The notes below the pieces were generated by a model. It saw nothing but the letters and a program-made list of their open reading frames with translations. It did not search any database and was not told the origin of the DNA. This document shows positions 16,322 to 24,565 of a stretch of 64,000 bases of DNA, in pieces; positions within the stretch are counted from its first letter, which is position 1; the number at the start of each line of letters is the position of its first letter. This DNA comes from JAFIEN01 sp051859505 (lineage in GTDB: Bacteria > Pseudomonadota > Alphaproteobacteria > Rhodobacterales > Rhodobacteraceae): positions 1 through 64,000 of the forward strand of contig JBHYFN010000019.1 of assembly GCA_051859505.1 (NCBI GenBank), written 5' to 3'. A program made the position numbers and the translations under genes.

Positions 16322-18856
16322 CTACTCGGCCCATGGCGTGAAGGTGCCTGCAGCGCGGGGTTCGGCCCAGGCCGGCGGGCGCGCGTTATAGGCCATCAGT
16401 GTTGCCCAGCGCGGCGTCATGTCGTCGAGATGGCGCAGATTGCCCCAGCTTCCCCAGCGCGAGGGATTGCCGACATCGACGAAGGCATTGAACAGCGTGC
16501 CGCCCGCCGCATCCCATCCGGCCAGCAGATCGGCATAAAGCCCCGCCATTTCGGGGGAATAGTTGTAGGCGATGAAGAAGTCGGTGATCACATCATCATT
16601 CGTGACCGCCCCATGCCCCACCACATGCGTGCCGCCTTCATACATCACCATCTCAAGGCCATGCTCGGCCGCGACGGCGGCGTGATAGGGGAACAGGCGT
16701 CCGGTCAGATCGGCGAGCGACCCCTCGCGCAGCATGGCGGTCATGTTGGCGGTTGCCGACCCCTCTTCGATCCATCGGTGCAGGGTGGGGGCAAAATCCT
16801 CTCCGCCCGTCTCGAAGCCGAAATAGCCCGTCACGGCATAGGCATCGAAGCTGTCCACCGGCGGAGGGTTGCCCATCGCCTGTGACAGTGGCGCCAGCAG
16901 CAGCCCTTCCTCCAGCCCCGGCCAGCTGGTATGCGTGGCCACGACCCGGATCAGGCGGCTTTCGGCCTCGTCCCCGAAGACATCGGTCCAGATATCGGCG
17001 ATCTGCGCCGCGCGCATGCCGGAATATTGCATCCAGCCGTCCTGTTCGGCGGCATCGCCCCAAAGCAGGCGGGCCTGCTCCAGCACCCATTGCGTCTGCA
17101 CGAAACCGAAATTCCACACCTCGTTCGACCATTCCACATAGGCGATCAGACGCGGATCGAGGTGGTCGCGCACATAGGTGGCAAAGCGGCGCGCATAGTC
17201 GTCATCGGCCAGATGCGGCATGGTGAACCACGGGTCCACCCCGATCAGGTTGGCCAGATCGACCATCACCTCGACAGGCACGCCGCGCCAGACCCAGGTG
17301 TAATCGTCCGTCTTCGGCCGGTCGTCCCAAGTTGCGATGGGCGAGGCGTTGGTATCCATCCAGTCCATGAACCGAACCGCCCGCAGATCGCGGACAAGGC
17401 GCAGCCAATGGGGGTTGAAGACCTCTCCGGCCTCGTGAAGCGGGACCATATCCTCGCGCATGACGCGGATGTTGCGGATCGGATCCCCGGGATCCACGGC
17501 CGTGATCGCGATGGCGACAAGCCCGTCGCCGGGGCTGTAGGAGAACCGGATCTCGCCCGGGCCTGCGCGAACGTCGCGGGCCAGTCCGGCAAGGGTGATC
17601 GCGCCCTGCCCGTCGTAGGTCAGGATATAGCTGCCCGAAAGCCAGCCCGCGCGCGGATCCTGATCGGTGAGGATGAAGGCCTCGATCCGGTCAAGTTCCT
17701 GCGGGATGGCGAGGGGCCAGCCTTCGGGCGACAGATAGCCTTCGTCCATCAGCCTCTCGGCATCCCAGGCGCCCCATTGGGTTGCGGTGTGGCCGGTCCA
17801 GGGCCGGGCGGATTTCATCATGTCGATGAAGGGATGCTGCGGCGAGTAATCGGCAATACCGTTCAGGCCCATGGAGAGCGAGGGGTTCTCGACGGGTTCG
17901 CCCGGCAGGACGACGGGGATGGGCTCCGCCTCCGCCTCTGCCTCCGCCTCGCCGGCGCGCGCCTCTTCCAGCGGGGCGGCGCCCGAAACACCGGCCCAGA
18001 TCGCCGCGCTGACCTCGGCATAGCTGTCGCGGATCAGGGGGTGGATCGTCTCGGGCAGGTCAAGCCGGGGGGGCGGTTCGTTGTAAAGCGCGGCATAGGT
18101 GACCATCGCGGCCAGCAGATACTTGTTCGCCGTGCCATGCGGAGACTCGTCGGAATAAAGGTCGCGCGGGCCAAGCTCGGCCAGCGGACCATCGCTCAGG
18201 ATCCGGGCAAGGACCGAGGCTACGGGAATGAGGGTGATATCGGCGTTCGGGCGCAGGGCGCGGACCTGATCGACATAGTCCAGATACCAGGCGTGATAGT
18301 CGCCCATGTTATAGGCATGGAACCGCGCCATACCCCGCGCGTTCGGGGGGAACCGTCCGTAATCGCCAAGAAACGACCACCCTTCGTAGATGTAGTAGCG
18401 GGCATGCGCCTGGTTCGAGGTCCAGTCGAAGACGCGGGCCGTCAGCTCTGTCACGCTGGCGCCGTCGAAAAGGTGGTCGGGCGGGTCGTACTGGATGAAA
18501 TTCGGCGGATTGTAGATGATCGTGTCGAAGCCGACCCTGCGGAAAGCCTGGCTCGAGTTGGTCCAGACCCGGGGCACATCCCGAAAGCTCCAGTTCGGCT
18601 CGGGCGGCAGGTTGCGGGCGAAATCGGCGGGAAACCCCCAGACGCCATCGGCGGCAAAGCCATGCCCTCCGGCCTGCGCCAGATGGAAAAGCCAGTGCGG
18701 CACGGTGGTTTCGTCGCTGTCGGTCAGGTGATGGATCAGGCTGTTGCCGTAGAAAAAGACCTTGAGGTCCTTCTGCGGCTGGCTGGCCGCTGTCAGAGGC
18801 AAGAGGGCGAACAACGCAAACAGGGCATGGCGGATCAGGGTCTTTAGGCGGTGCAT
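16322..18856 (-). CDS. Secreted two-domain protein: SGNH-hydrolase-like plus glycosidase-like domain
   Basis: 844 aa. An N-terminal signal peptide is clear (MHRLKTL then a hydrophobic stretch ending TAASQ). Residues 30-275 look like an SGNH/GDSL-type esterase (FFYGNSLIHH near the start). A low-complexity linker of Glu-Ala repeats (around 300-315) follows. The rest, from GLNGIADYSPQ onward, resembles TIM-barrel glycoside hydrolase or 'cellulose-binding' proteins common in marine Rhodobacterales, with YVEWSNEVWN (Asn-Glu as in clan A acid/base sites) and a later YEGGTH that could hold the nucleophile. Likely an extracellular or periplasmic glycan-modifying enzyme (deacetylase/esterase plus lyase or hydrolase) acting on the polymer made here. 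Its start overlaps the GT4 stop by 13 nt. Function inferred from weak similarity and context. Confidence 0.8.
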   Translation of the reverse strand: MHRLKTLIRHALFALFALLPLTAASQPQKDLKVFFYGNSLIHHLTDSDETTVPHWLFHLAQAGGHGFAADGVWGFPADFARNLPPEPNWSFRDVPRVWTNSSQAFRRVGFDTIIYNPPNFIQYDPPDHLFDGASVTELTARVFDWTSNQAHARYYIYEGWSFLGDYGRFPPNARGMARFHAYNMGDYHAWYLDYVDQVRALRPNADITLIPVASVLARILSDGPLAELGPRDLYSDESPHGTANKYLLAAMVTYAALYNEPPPRLDLPETIHPLIRDSYAEVSAAIWAGVSGAAPLEEARAGEAEAEAEAEPIPVVLPGEPVENPSLSMGLNGIADYSPQHPFIDMMKSARPWTGHTATQWGAWDAERLMDEGYLSPEGWPLAIPQELDRIEAFILTDQDPRAGWLSGSYILTYDGQGAITLAGLARDVRAGPGEIRFSYSPGDGLVAIAITAVDPGDPIRNIRVMREDMVPLHEAGEVFNPHWLRLVRDLRAVRFMDWMDTNASPIATWDDRPKTDDYTWVWRGVPVEVMVDLANLIGVDPWFTMPHLADDDYARRFATYVRDHLDPRLIAYVEWSNEVWNFGFVQTQWVLEQARLLWGDAAEQDGWMQYSGMRAAQIADIWTDVFGDEAESRLIRVVATHTSWPGLEEGLLLAPLSQAMGNPPPVDSFDAYAVTGYFGFETGGEDFAPTLHRWIEEGSATANMTAMLREGSLADLTGRLFPYHAAVAAEHGLEMVMYEGGTHVVGHGAVTNDDVITDFFIAYNYSPEMAGLYADLLAGWDAAGGTLFNAFVDVGNPSRWGSWGNLRHLDDMTPRWATLMAYNARPPAWAEPRAAGTFTPWAE

Positions 18857-20181
18857 GGCATCTCCTGTGAAAGGCTCGGGTCCGTCTGAAGGGCGGCGTG
18901 AAACTCCGGGCGCAGGGGCCGCCTGCCCTGAACCCAGTCATAGACCTCGGCCACCTGGCGCGCTTTCGCAGCCCAGGTGAAATGCGCCATCACCCGCGCC
19001 CGCGCCGCAGCGCCGGTTGCAGCAAGGCCGTCCGGATCGCGGGCAAGCGCCTCAAGCCGTGATCGCAGGGCTTGCACGATGTCGGGCCGGGGGCCAAGCG
19101 GAACCGTATAGGCTGTCGTCGATGTGACCAGTTCGGCGGGGCCTGCGTAATCGACGATCAGGGGGGCAAGGCCTAGGGCCATCGCCTCGAGCACCACCCC
19201 GCCGCCGAATTCGCGGATCGAGGGGAAGGCCAGCAAGCCGCAGCCGGCCATCACGTCCTGCACCTGTTCATGCGCGAGCCAGCCGTGAAAGGTGATGGCA
19301 TCCGCGACGCCCTCGCGGCTGGCCTGTTCGCGCAGGTCCGCCATCACCGGGCCGTCGCCGATCACGTCAAGATGCATCCGGCCGTCGCGCAACAGGGGGG
19401 CCGCCGCTTCGATCACCATGTCGCAGCCCTTGTAGGGCACGAGGCGGCCCACGAAACAGGCGCGGAGCGGGCCGGGTTCGGGCCGGGCCTGCCGGTGGAA
19501 CCGGGCCGGGTCGATGGCGTTTTCGGGCAGCCAGACCACCTTGTCCCGATGGCGCGCGGGGAATTCCGAAGCGGTATGCCGCGATCCGGCCAGAACTGCG
19601 CTTGCCGCCCGCAGGGTCCGACCCCGCCCCGGCAGGGCCTTGTAGGCGCCGCGCACATAAGACAGCCACTCCCGCTCCTGCCGCCGGGCCGCGTCGAATT
19701 CGCGCGGCCATGGCACCCCGCCGTTCAGCGGGCCCAGGACGAAGGGCACACCCGCGCGCGCGCAGCGGGGGGCGAAGCGGCTGCTGGCCGTCGGGCTGAG
19801 CGGCGTGATGCGGTGAACAACGTCGAATTCGCCGGCCCGGATCGCCGGCCCGAACCGCTTCCAGACCAGCCATTCGAAATAGGGATAGGTCGTTGCCGCC
19901 AGCGCCTGCAGCGTGGTCCAGCCGCGCCCTTCGCCCATGCGCAGCACCTCGCCCAGTTTCCAGATCGGGCGGGCCAGGGCTTCGCTGTCGATGGCGGTGA
20001 AATCGCGCCCCTCCTCCAGCCCGGCGCGCAGGATCGCATCGCGGTTGCGGATCTGGGTGACGAGGTGCACATCGGCAACCTCGCGCAGGGCGCGCGACAG
20101 GGACCAGCCGATCAACGGCACGCTGACCCATTCGGGGTTTGCAGCTTCGGCAATGGCCAGGACACGGGGGCGGGGCGCCAT
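18844..20181 (-). CDS. Glycosyltransferase family 4
   Basis: 445 aa, GT-B fold. The donor half carries CFVGRLVPYKGCDM and the EX7E motif in REFGGGVVLEAMALG, followed by VDYAGPAELV. It starts directly after the stop of the O-antigen ligase-like gene (TGA immediately followed by ATG) and its 3' end overlaps the SGNH/glycosidase gene by 13 nt, so three genes are tightly coupled. It is expected to add a sugar to the repeat unit in the cytoplasm. An N-terminal HxxxRI-like segment (VVHRITPLSP) fits this family's acceptor side. Specificity cannot be read. Confidence 0.93.
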   Translation of the reverse strand: MAPRPRVLAIAEAANPEWVSVPLIGWSLSRALREVADVHLVTQIRNRDAILRAGLEEGRDFTAIDSEALARPIWKLGEVLRMGEGRGWTTLQALAATTYPYFEWLVWKRFGPAIRAGEFDVVHRITPLSPTASSRFAPRCARAGVPFVLGPLNGGVPWPREFDAARRQEREWLSYVRGAYKALPGRGRTLRAASAVLAGSRHTASEFPARHRDKVVWLPENAIDPARFHRQARPEPGPLRACFVGRLVPYKGCDMVIEAAAPLLRDGRMHLDVIGDGPVMADLREQASREGVADAITFHGWLAHEQVQDVMAGCGLLAFPSIREFGGGVVLEAMALGLAPLIVDYAGPAELVTSTTAYTVPLGPRPDIVQALRSRLEALARDPDGLAATGAAARARVMAHFTWAAKARQVAEVYDWVQGRRPLRPEFHAALQTDPSLSQEMPCTA

Positions 20182-21588
20182 TCAGAGAACCGTACGAAAG
20201 GCGGGTTCGGGCTGGGCGGCGGCATCGCCCGGGGCGCTGCTTTTCTCCGGGACGGGCTGGGCCAGTCGTTCGGCCTGCGCCAGCAAGGCCCCGGCAAAGA
20301 GCCATGTCAGCGGCGTCAGCGTGGCGTTGGGAATGAGGTCGAGCATGTTCACGCCCAGGATCACCGCGGCCGGGGCGATGTAGAGCGCGCCTTCTCCAAG
20401 CTGGTTTCGGTATCGCCAGAGCATCAGGACGGGCAGCGCCAGCAAGCCGAACTCGGCCAGAAAACCGAACCAGCCGAACACCCCGATGACGATGATCCAG
20501 CGGCCATCGGTGATCGTCATGATCGTGCCGGAAACCGGGTCGAGAATGTGGTTGCGCCCCCACATGCCCCAGCCGAACAGCGGTTTCTGCTCGGCCCGCG
20601 CCAACAGCACGTCTTCGTTCGAGAATCGCACCGCAAGCGAGTTCGACCTTTCGCTGCTGACCGTCTCGATCGCTGTCAGAAGCCGTTCCGCCGGGATCTG
20701 CCCGCTTCCCTTCGCCATCGGATAGGCCAGCGCGATGACGGCCAGAAGCAGGGCAATGTGCAGCTGGAAGCGCGGCGCGAACAGCAGGATCACCGGCGCG
20801 AAGGCCACGGCGTAGAAGATCGAGGCCATGCTCTTGCACAAGAGCAGCACGACGAAAAGGTAGAGGGCCGCTGCAAACAAGCCGAATCGTAGCCTGCCCG
20901 CTTCGGCCCGCAGCAGCGCGACTGCGGCCAGAACCGAGGTCATGACGAAGAACGCCACCCAGAGCCCGTGATACAGAAAGACGATGGGCCGGTAACCATC
21001 GCCACGGGTCATCTGTTCGAACAGATGCTGGAAATAGCCATAGACCCAGATGTTCATCTGCGGGCTCAACCGCACCTCGACGAGCATGGGCAGGGAATAG
21101 ACCAGCCCCCCGATCACCAGCGCCCACAGGAGATCGCGCAGATCCGTGGCCGAGGTCAGGAAATGTCGGGCCAGCAGGAAGGGCACAAGCAGGAGGATCT
21201 GCTGCATGATTCCGCCGATCATGTCGCTCAGCCCCAGCCCGGGAAGGCCGACGATACCGTGAAAGACGGGCTCGCGGTTGGTCATCACCGTAACGACCGG
21301 GCCCAGCACAAAGGCGAGCAGGAGCAGGTTCACAACCGGTGATCTGGGCAGAATGCTCCGGTCCTCGCGCATCAGGAAAAGGCAGATGACGGCCGCCGTG
21401 ATGACGGGAAGCGTATCCTTGTCCAGCGTGAGCAGGGGCAGACTGAACCCCGCCGGGGCGGGTGGCAGCAGCAGATAGGCGACAAGGATCGACGCGATGA
21501 GCGCGCGGCCAGTCGGCAACCATCGAAACAGGACGAGCGCCACGATCGGCCAGGCAGCAAGTGCCGCATATGCGATCAGGTTTGGCAT
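20182..21588 (-). CDS. O-antigen ligase/polymerase (Wzy/WaaL-like) membrane protein
   Basis: 468 aa with about ten to twelve hydrophobic segments and one larger non-hydrophobic loop between about 320 and 385 (SSERSNSLAVRFSNEDVL...GWGMWGRNH), where the Wzy_C/O-antigen ligase signature normally lies. It should polymerise or ligate lipid-linked repeat units on the periplasmic side. The C-terminal 30 residues are a Pro/Ala-rich cytoplasmic tail. It abuts the GT4 gene with no spacer. Polymerase versus ligase cannot be decided from the sequence alone; because no separate Wzy is seen in the cluster, polymerase is my preferred reading. Confidence 0.88.
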   Translation of the reverse strand: MPNLIAYAALAAWPIVALVLFRWLPTGRALIASILVAYLLLPPAPAGFSLPLLTLDKDTLPVITAAVICLFLMREDRSILPRSPVVNLLLLAFVLGPVVTVMTNREPVFHGIVGLPGLGLSDMIGGIMQQILLLVPFLLARHFLTSATDLRDLLWALVIGGLVYSLPMLVEVRLSPQMNIWVYGYFQHLFEQMTRGDGYRPIVFLYHGLWVAFFVMTSVLAAVALLRAEAGRLRFGLFAAALYLFVVLLLCKSMASIFYAVAFAPVILLFAPRFQLHIALLLAVIALAYPMAKGSGQIPAERLLTAIETVSSERSNSLAVRFSNEDVLLARAEQKPLFGWGMWGRNHILDPVSGTIMTITDGRWIIVIGVFGWFGFLAEFGLLALPVLMLWRYRNQLGEGALYIAPAAVILGVNMLDLIPNATLTPLTWLFAGALLAQAERLAQPVPEKSSAPGDAAAQPEPAFRTVL

Positions 21589-21788
21589 ACCACTGACGCT
21601 TTACCTCTGGTCATGGGTGCGGAAAACCGTCCTGAGACGTTACCCGCCCGCGAAGGTAAAGGGTTTCCGCGGCAAAATCATGGCCTTTCAATACGATTCA
21701 CGACAGCCGGAGATGCGAACTCCCCCTGCGCCGCGAGCGAGGGATCTGGGCCGTTGCGGCCTGCCGTGGACCGCTTTCCCTCGCGCTC

Positions 21789-22475
21789 TCAGCAGCCCTT
21801 CGCCCCGAGAACCACGCCCACGGTCCGCCCAAGGATCTTGAGGTCGGTGTTGAACGACAGTTCGTGAAAGTAGTTCTTGTCGTAGCTTGCACGCTCGGCA
21901 AAGCTGCTCTCGTTGCGCACCGAGATCTGCCAGAAGCCCGTAATGCCCGGGCGCATCGCGAAATACTCGGACCCCGGATAGATCGCCTGCTGGCTGGGCA
22001 TCATCGGCCGCGGCCCGACAAGAGACATGTCGCCCTTGAGCACGTTCCAAAGCTGCGGCAGTTCGTCCAGCGATGTCTTGCGAAGGATGTTGCCGATCGG
22101 TGTGATGCGGGGGTCGTGCTTCAGTTTCTGATGCAGTTCCCATTCCCGCCGTGCGGAAGGGTTTTCCTCGAGGTAGCGGGCAAGGATCCTGTCGGCGTCC
22201 TGCACCATGGTCCGAAGCTTCCACATCCGGAAGATCCGCCCCTGCCGCCCGACCCGCTCCTGCACATAGAACGGGGCCTTGCCGTCCAGCGCGACAAGAA
22301 GCGCGATCGGCAGAACCACCGTCAGCACGGGCACCGAAGCGATCAGCACCACGATCACATCGAGAGCCCGCTTCACATAGCGCTTGTAGATCGATTGCCG
22401 CGACGGGACCCGTCCAACGCCAACAGTCTCCGGGCCTATGGCAATATCATTGCCGCGGAACGGGATGATCGTCAT
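21789..22475 (-). CDS. Undecaprenyl-phosphate sugar-1-phosphate transferase (ExoY/WcaJ family)
   Basis: 228 aa. Initiates glycan assembly by transferring hexose-1-phosphate to undecaprenyl phosphate at the inner membrane. After a 30-residue cytoplasmic lead comes KRALDVIVV and one hydrophobic helix (about 38-62), then the catalytic part with FRMWKLRTM, DELPQLWNVLKGDMSLVGPRP and GITGFWQIS, all hallmarks of the family. The length fits the short ExoY form, not the polytopic WcaJ. It is the first gene of the minus-strand cluster; 200 bp without a gene separate it from the ligase-like gene, so a second promoter may exist there. Sugar (Glc or Gal) unknown. Confidence 0.95.
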   Translation of the reverse strand: MTIIPFRGNDIAIGPETVGVGRVPSRQSIYKRYVKRALDVIVVLIASVPVLTVVLPIALLVALDGKAPFYVQERVGRQGRIFRMWKLRTMVQDADRILARYLEENPSARREWELHQKLKHDPRITPIGNILRKTSLDELPQLWNVLKGDMSLVGPRPMMPSQQAIYPGSEYFAMRPGITGFWQISVRNESSFAERASYDKNYFHELSFNTDLKILGRTVGVVLGAKGC

Positions 22476-23270
22476 GAACCTTTCCCCACACCAAACACTG
22501 CCCGCTAACGCGTGCGCATTGAAGTTGACCCCCAGCGTGAAGCCGGGTCACCTGACTTGTTCAAACCTGACTGCCACAGCATTCCAGCAAAACGCTCGGG
22601 CGGCCCCACCTTCATCGGTCTTTCCTGACCGCTGCCGTCGCTGCTCCAACAAACACAAATGGACGCGGCGGTGCAGCCTCAATAGCGTCCCAGGGCGATG
22701 CCTCACAATCGAGAATTCTGACTTTGAGTAGAGTTTTCATAAATCCGGACCGGTTCTTTCAACCTTTCCGCGCAATCAGATCGAGCTCTGCGTTGGGCCT
22801 GATGGGGTGAGTCCTGCCCGACATCCGGGCCTCTTGCGGCTCTTGAACGGACGTGCAGGCATGGTTGCCGAGCCGGACTTTGCCAGCCAATGAAGACCCC
22901 ACCGGGCAAGAAAATTTCATCACTCCCCGTGTTTTCGAAACAGTGCCACCTGCAAAGTGCGATGGTCCACAGTTGGGCCCAAATTTTGTGCCTTGTTTGG
23001 AGATCGGGAATGAAGATGGCGGCCTTGGGACGGCGTCCTCCGAAGTCACATCCCGATGCGACGACAGTTCGATTGTGGCGTAACCATGGCCATCACGAGA
23101 CAAGATCCGGTCCTGCATGGCGCCATTTCATGGCCAACTTTGCCAGATCTGACTTGCAACCTTAGCGTGTATCACAATTCGTGAACAGTGACCCGAGGCG
23201 TGGATCCATCTTTCGAAAAACGGCAACAACGATGAATCCGCCGGGCTGCGAAGGGCGAATCAGCCGTTGG
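22476..23270. other. 795-bp region without a confident gene upstream of the glycan cluster
   Basis: It lies between the ExoY-like start and the end of aroQ. Base composition is less GC-biased than the neighbours. A 42-codon minus-strand frame (22612-22740, begins MKTLLKVRILDC) exists but has no clear ribosome binding site. An open frame of 119 codons at 22759-23118 on the minus strand has no family resemblance I know. The cluster promoter should be in here, because the first gene reads leftward from 22475. I cannot place it. Confidence 0.5.
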
Positions 23271-23720
23271 TCAGGCCGCCTTCAGCACCGAAACGGCGCG
23301 CCGAACGGCCAGCAGGTAGCCCTCTACGCCGCAGCCCGCGATAACCCCGTCGGCGCGCAAACTGACATAGGAGTGGTGGCGGAAGGACTCTCTCTTGTGG
23401 ATGTTCGAGATATGCACCTCGAGCACCAGACCGTCGAATGTGTTGAGAGCATCCAGAAGCGCGATCGACGTATGCGTCAGGGCGCCGGGATTGATGACGA
23501 TGGCCGATGCCCCTTCCCGCGCCTCCTGGATCCAGTCGATCAACTGCCCTTCGTGATTGCTTTGCCGCATCTCGATCCGGCAGCCGTGGTCCTGCGCAAG
23601 CGCCATGCATTCGGCCGAGATATCCGCCAAGGTCGCACGGCCATAGATCTCGGGCTGACGCTGCCCCAGCAGGTTCAGGTTCGGCCCGTTCAGGACAAGG
23701 ATCAGCGGGGTCATCTTCAT
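23271..23720 (-). CDS. aroQ: 3-dehydroquinate dehydratase, type II
   Basis: 149 aa. Dehydrates 3-dehydroquinate to 3-dehydroshikimate in the shikimate pathway; cytoplasmic dodecamer in characterised members. The hallmark LNGPNLNLLGQRQPEIYG opens the protein (catalytic Tyr at the end), followed by QSNHEGQLIDWI, NPGALTHTSIAL, and EVHISNIHKRESFRHHS. I take ATG at 23720 (MKMTPLILVLNG); MTPL two codons later is an alternative, and longer readings add residues absent from the family. aroC of the same pathway lies 3.7 kb away on the other strand. Confidence 0.96.
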   Translation of the reverse strand: MKMTPLILVLNGPNLNLLGQRQPEIYGRATLADISAECMALAQDHGCRIEMRQSNHEGQLIDWIQEAREGASAIVINPGALTHTSIALLDALNTFDGLVLEVHISNIHKRESFRHHSYVSLRADGVIAGCGVEGYLLAVRRAVSVLKAA

Positions 23721-23851
23721 TGCCTTCGCAGCATCGGTGGCACCTCCATGCCGTGTGAGGGGGCGCCAGGGCAAGACCGGCCTGCCCGGGCCAGGGGTTT
23801 TGATGCCCGAGCGTGTTCCAAAGGTGCCGCCCCGTTGGCCCAGGCTGCGGC

Positions 23852-24565
23852 TCAGCTGCCCTCCGCGCCCGACGAGCCGAGATATCGCCTGAGCGCTGGT
23901 GGCGGATCCTCGAAGATTATTCGGGTTGCAACCGGCCCCGTGGCTTCGCCCTCTGCCACAAGCACCACCTCGGTCGCGCTGCGCCGCGCGTCGGCAGGGT
24001 CATGAGTGACCATCAACAGCGTTCGGCCAGCGGTGGCCAAGGTCGAAATGGCAAGGTCCAGCATCTCGTTCTTCAGCGCCGGCCCAAGCGCCGAAAAGGG
24101 TTCATCCAGCAAGACGACGGGACGGTCGGCCACCAACGCCCGCGCGAGGGCAACCCGACTCTGCTGACCGCCCGACAAGGTGCCGGGCTTGCGATGCCCC
24201 AGCCCCTCGAGCCCGACCGTTGCCAGCGCGCCCTCAATCCTTTCGCGCTCTGCCGGGGTCTGGCGCAGCCGCGGTCCAAGCCCCAGCCCCACATTCTGGG
24301 CCGCGGTCAGATGGGGAAAGAGATTGTTGTCCTGAAACAGGATGCTGATCGGGCGTTGCCCCGGGGCGACCTCGGTCAGATCCTTGCCCATCCAGAGAAC
24401 CTTGCCCGAGACGGGCGTGACGAAACCTGCAATGGCCGAAAGCAACGTCGACTTGCCGCCGCCGGACGGCCCCAGAACCGCCACGCACGACCCGGCGGGG
24501 ATGGAAAGGTCCGCGCGCAGGGTGAACCCGTCCAGCTCGATCCGCATGGCATCAAGTGTCAGCAT
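23852..24565 (-). CDS. thiQ: Thiamine ABC transporter, ATP-binding protein
   Basis: 237 aa. Powers thiamine or thiamine phosphate import. Walker A GPSGGGKS (33-40), Q-loop FQDNNLFPHLT, signature LSGGQQSR, Walker B VVLLDEPFSAL and the switch histidine in LMVTHD are all present. The short length, without a regulatory domain, fits ThiQ. Its start overlaps the thiP stop by 14 nt, and it is the third gene of thiBPQ behind a TPP riboswitch, which decides the substrate. Confidence 0.95.
   Translation of the reverse strand: MLTLDAMRIELDGFTLRADLSIPAGSCVAVLGPSGGGKSTLLSAIAGFVTPVSGKVLWMGKDLTEVAPGQRPISILFQDNNLFPHLTAAQNVGLGLGPRLRQTPAERERIEGALATVGLEGLGHRKPGTLSGGQQSRVALARALVADRPVVLLDEPFSALGPALKNEMLDLAISTLATAGRTLLMVTHDPADARRSATEVVLVAEGEATGPVATRIIFEDPPPALRRYLGSSGAEGS

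Noticed and set aside
22759..23118. 119-codon minus-strand frame in the gene-poor region
   Set aside because: No ribosome binding site, no family, composition not gene-like; left as non-coding.
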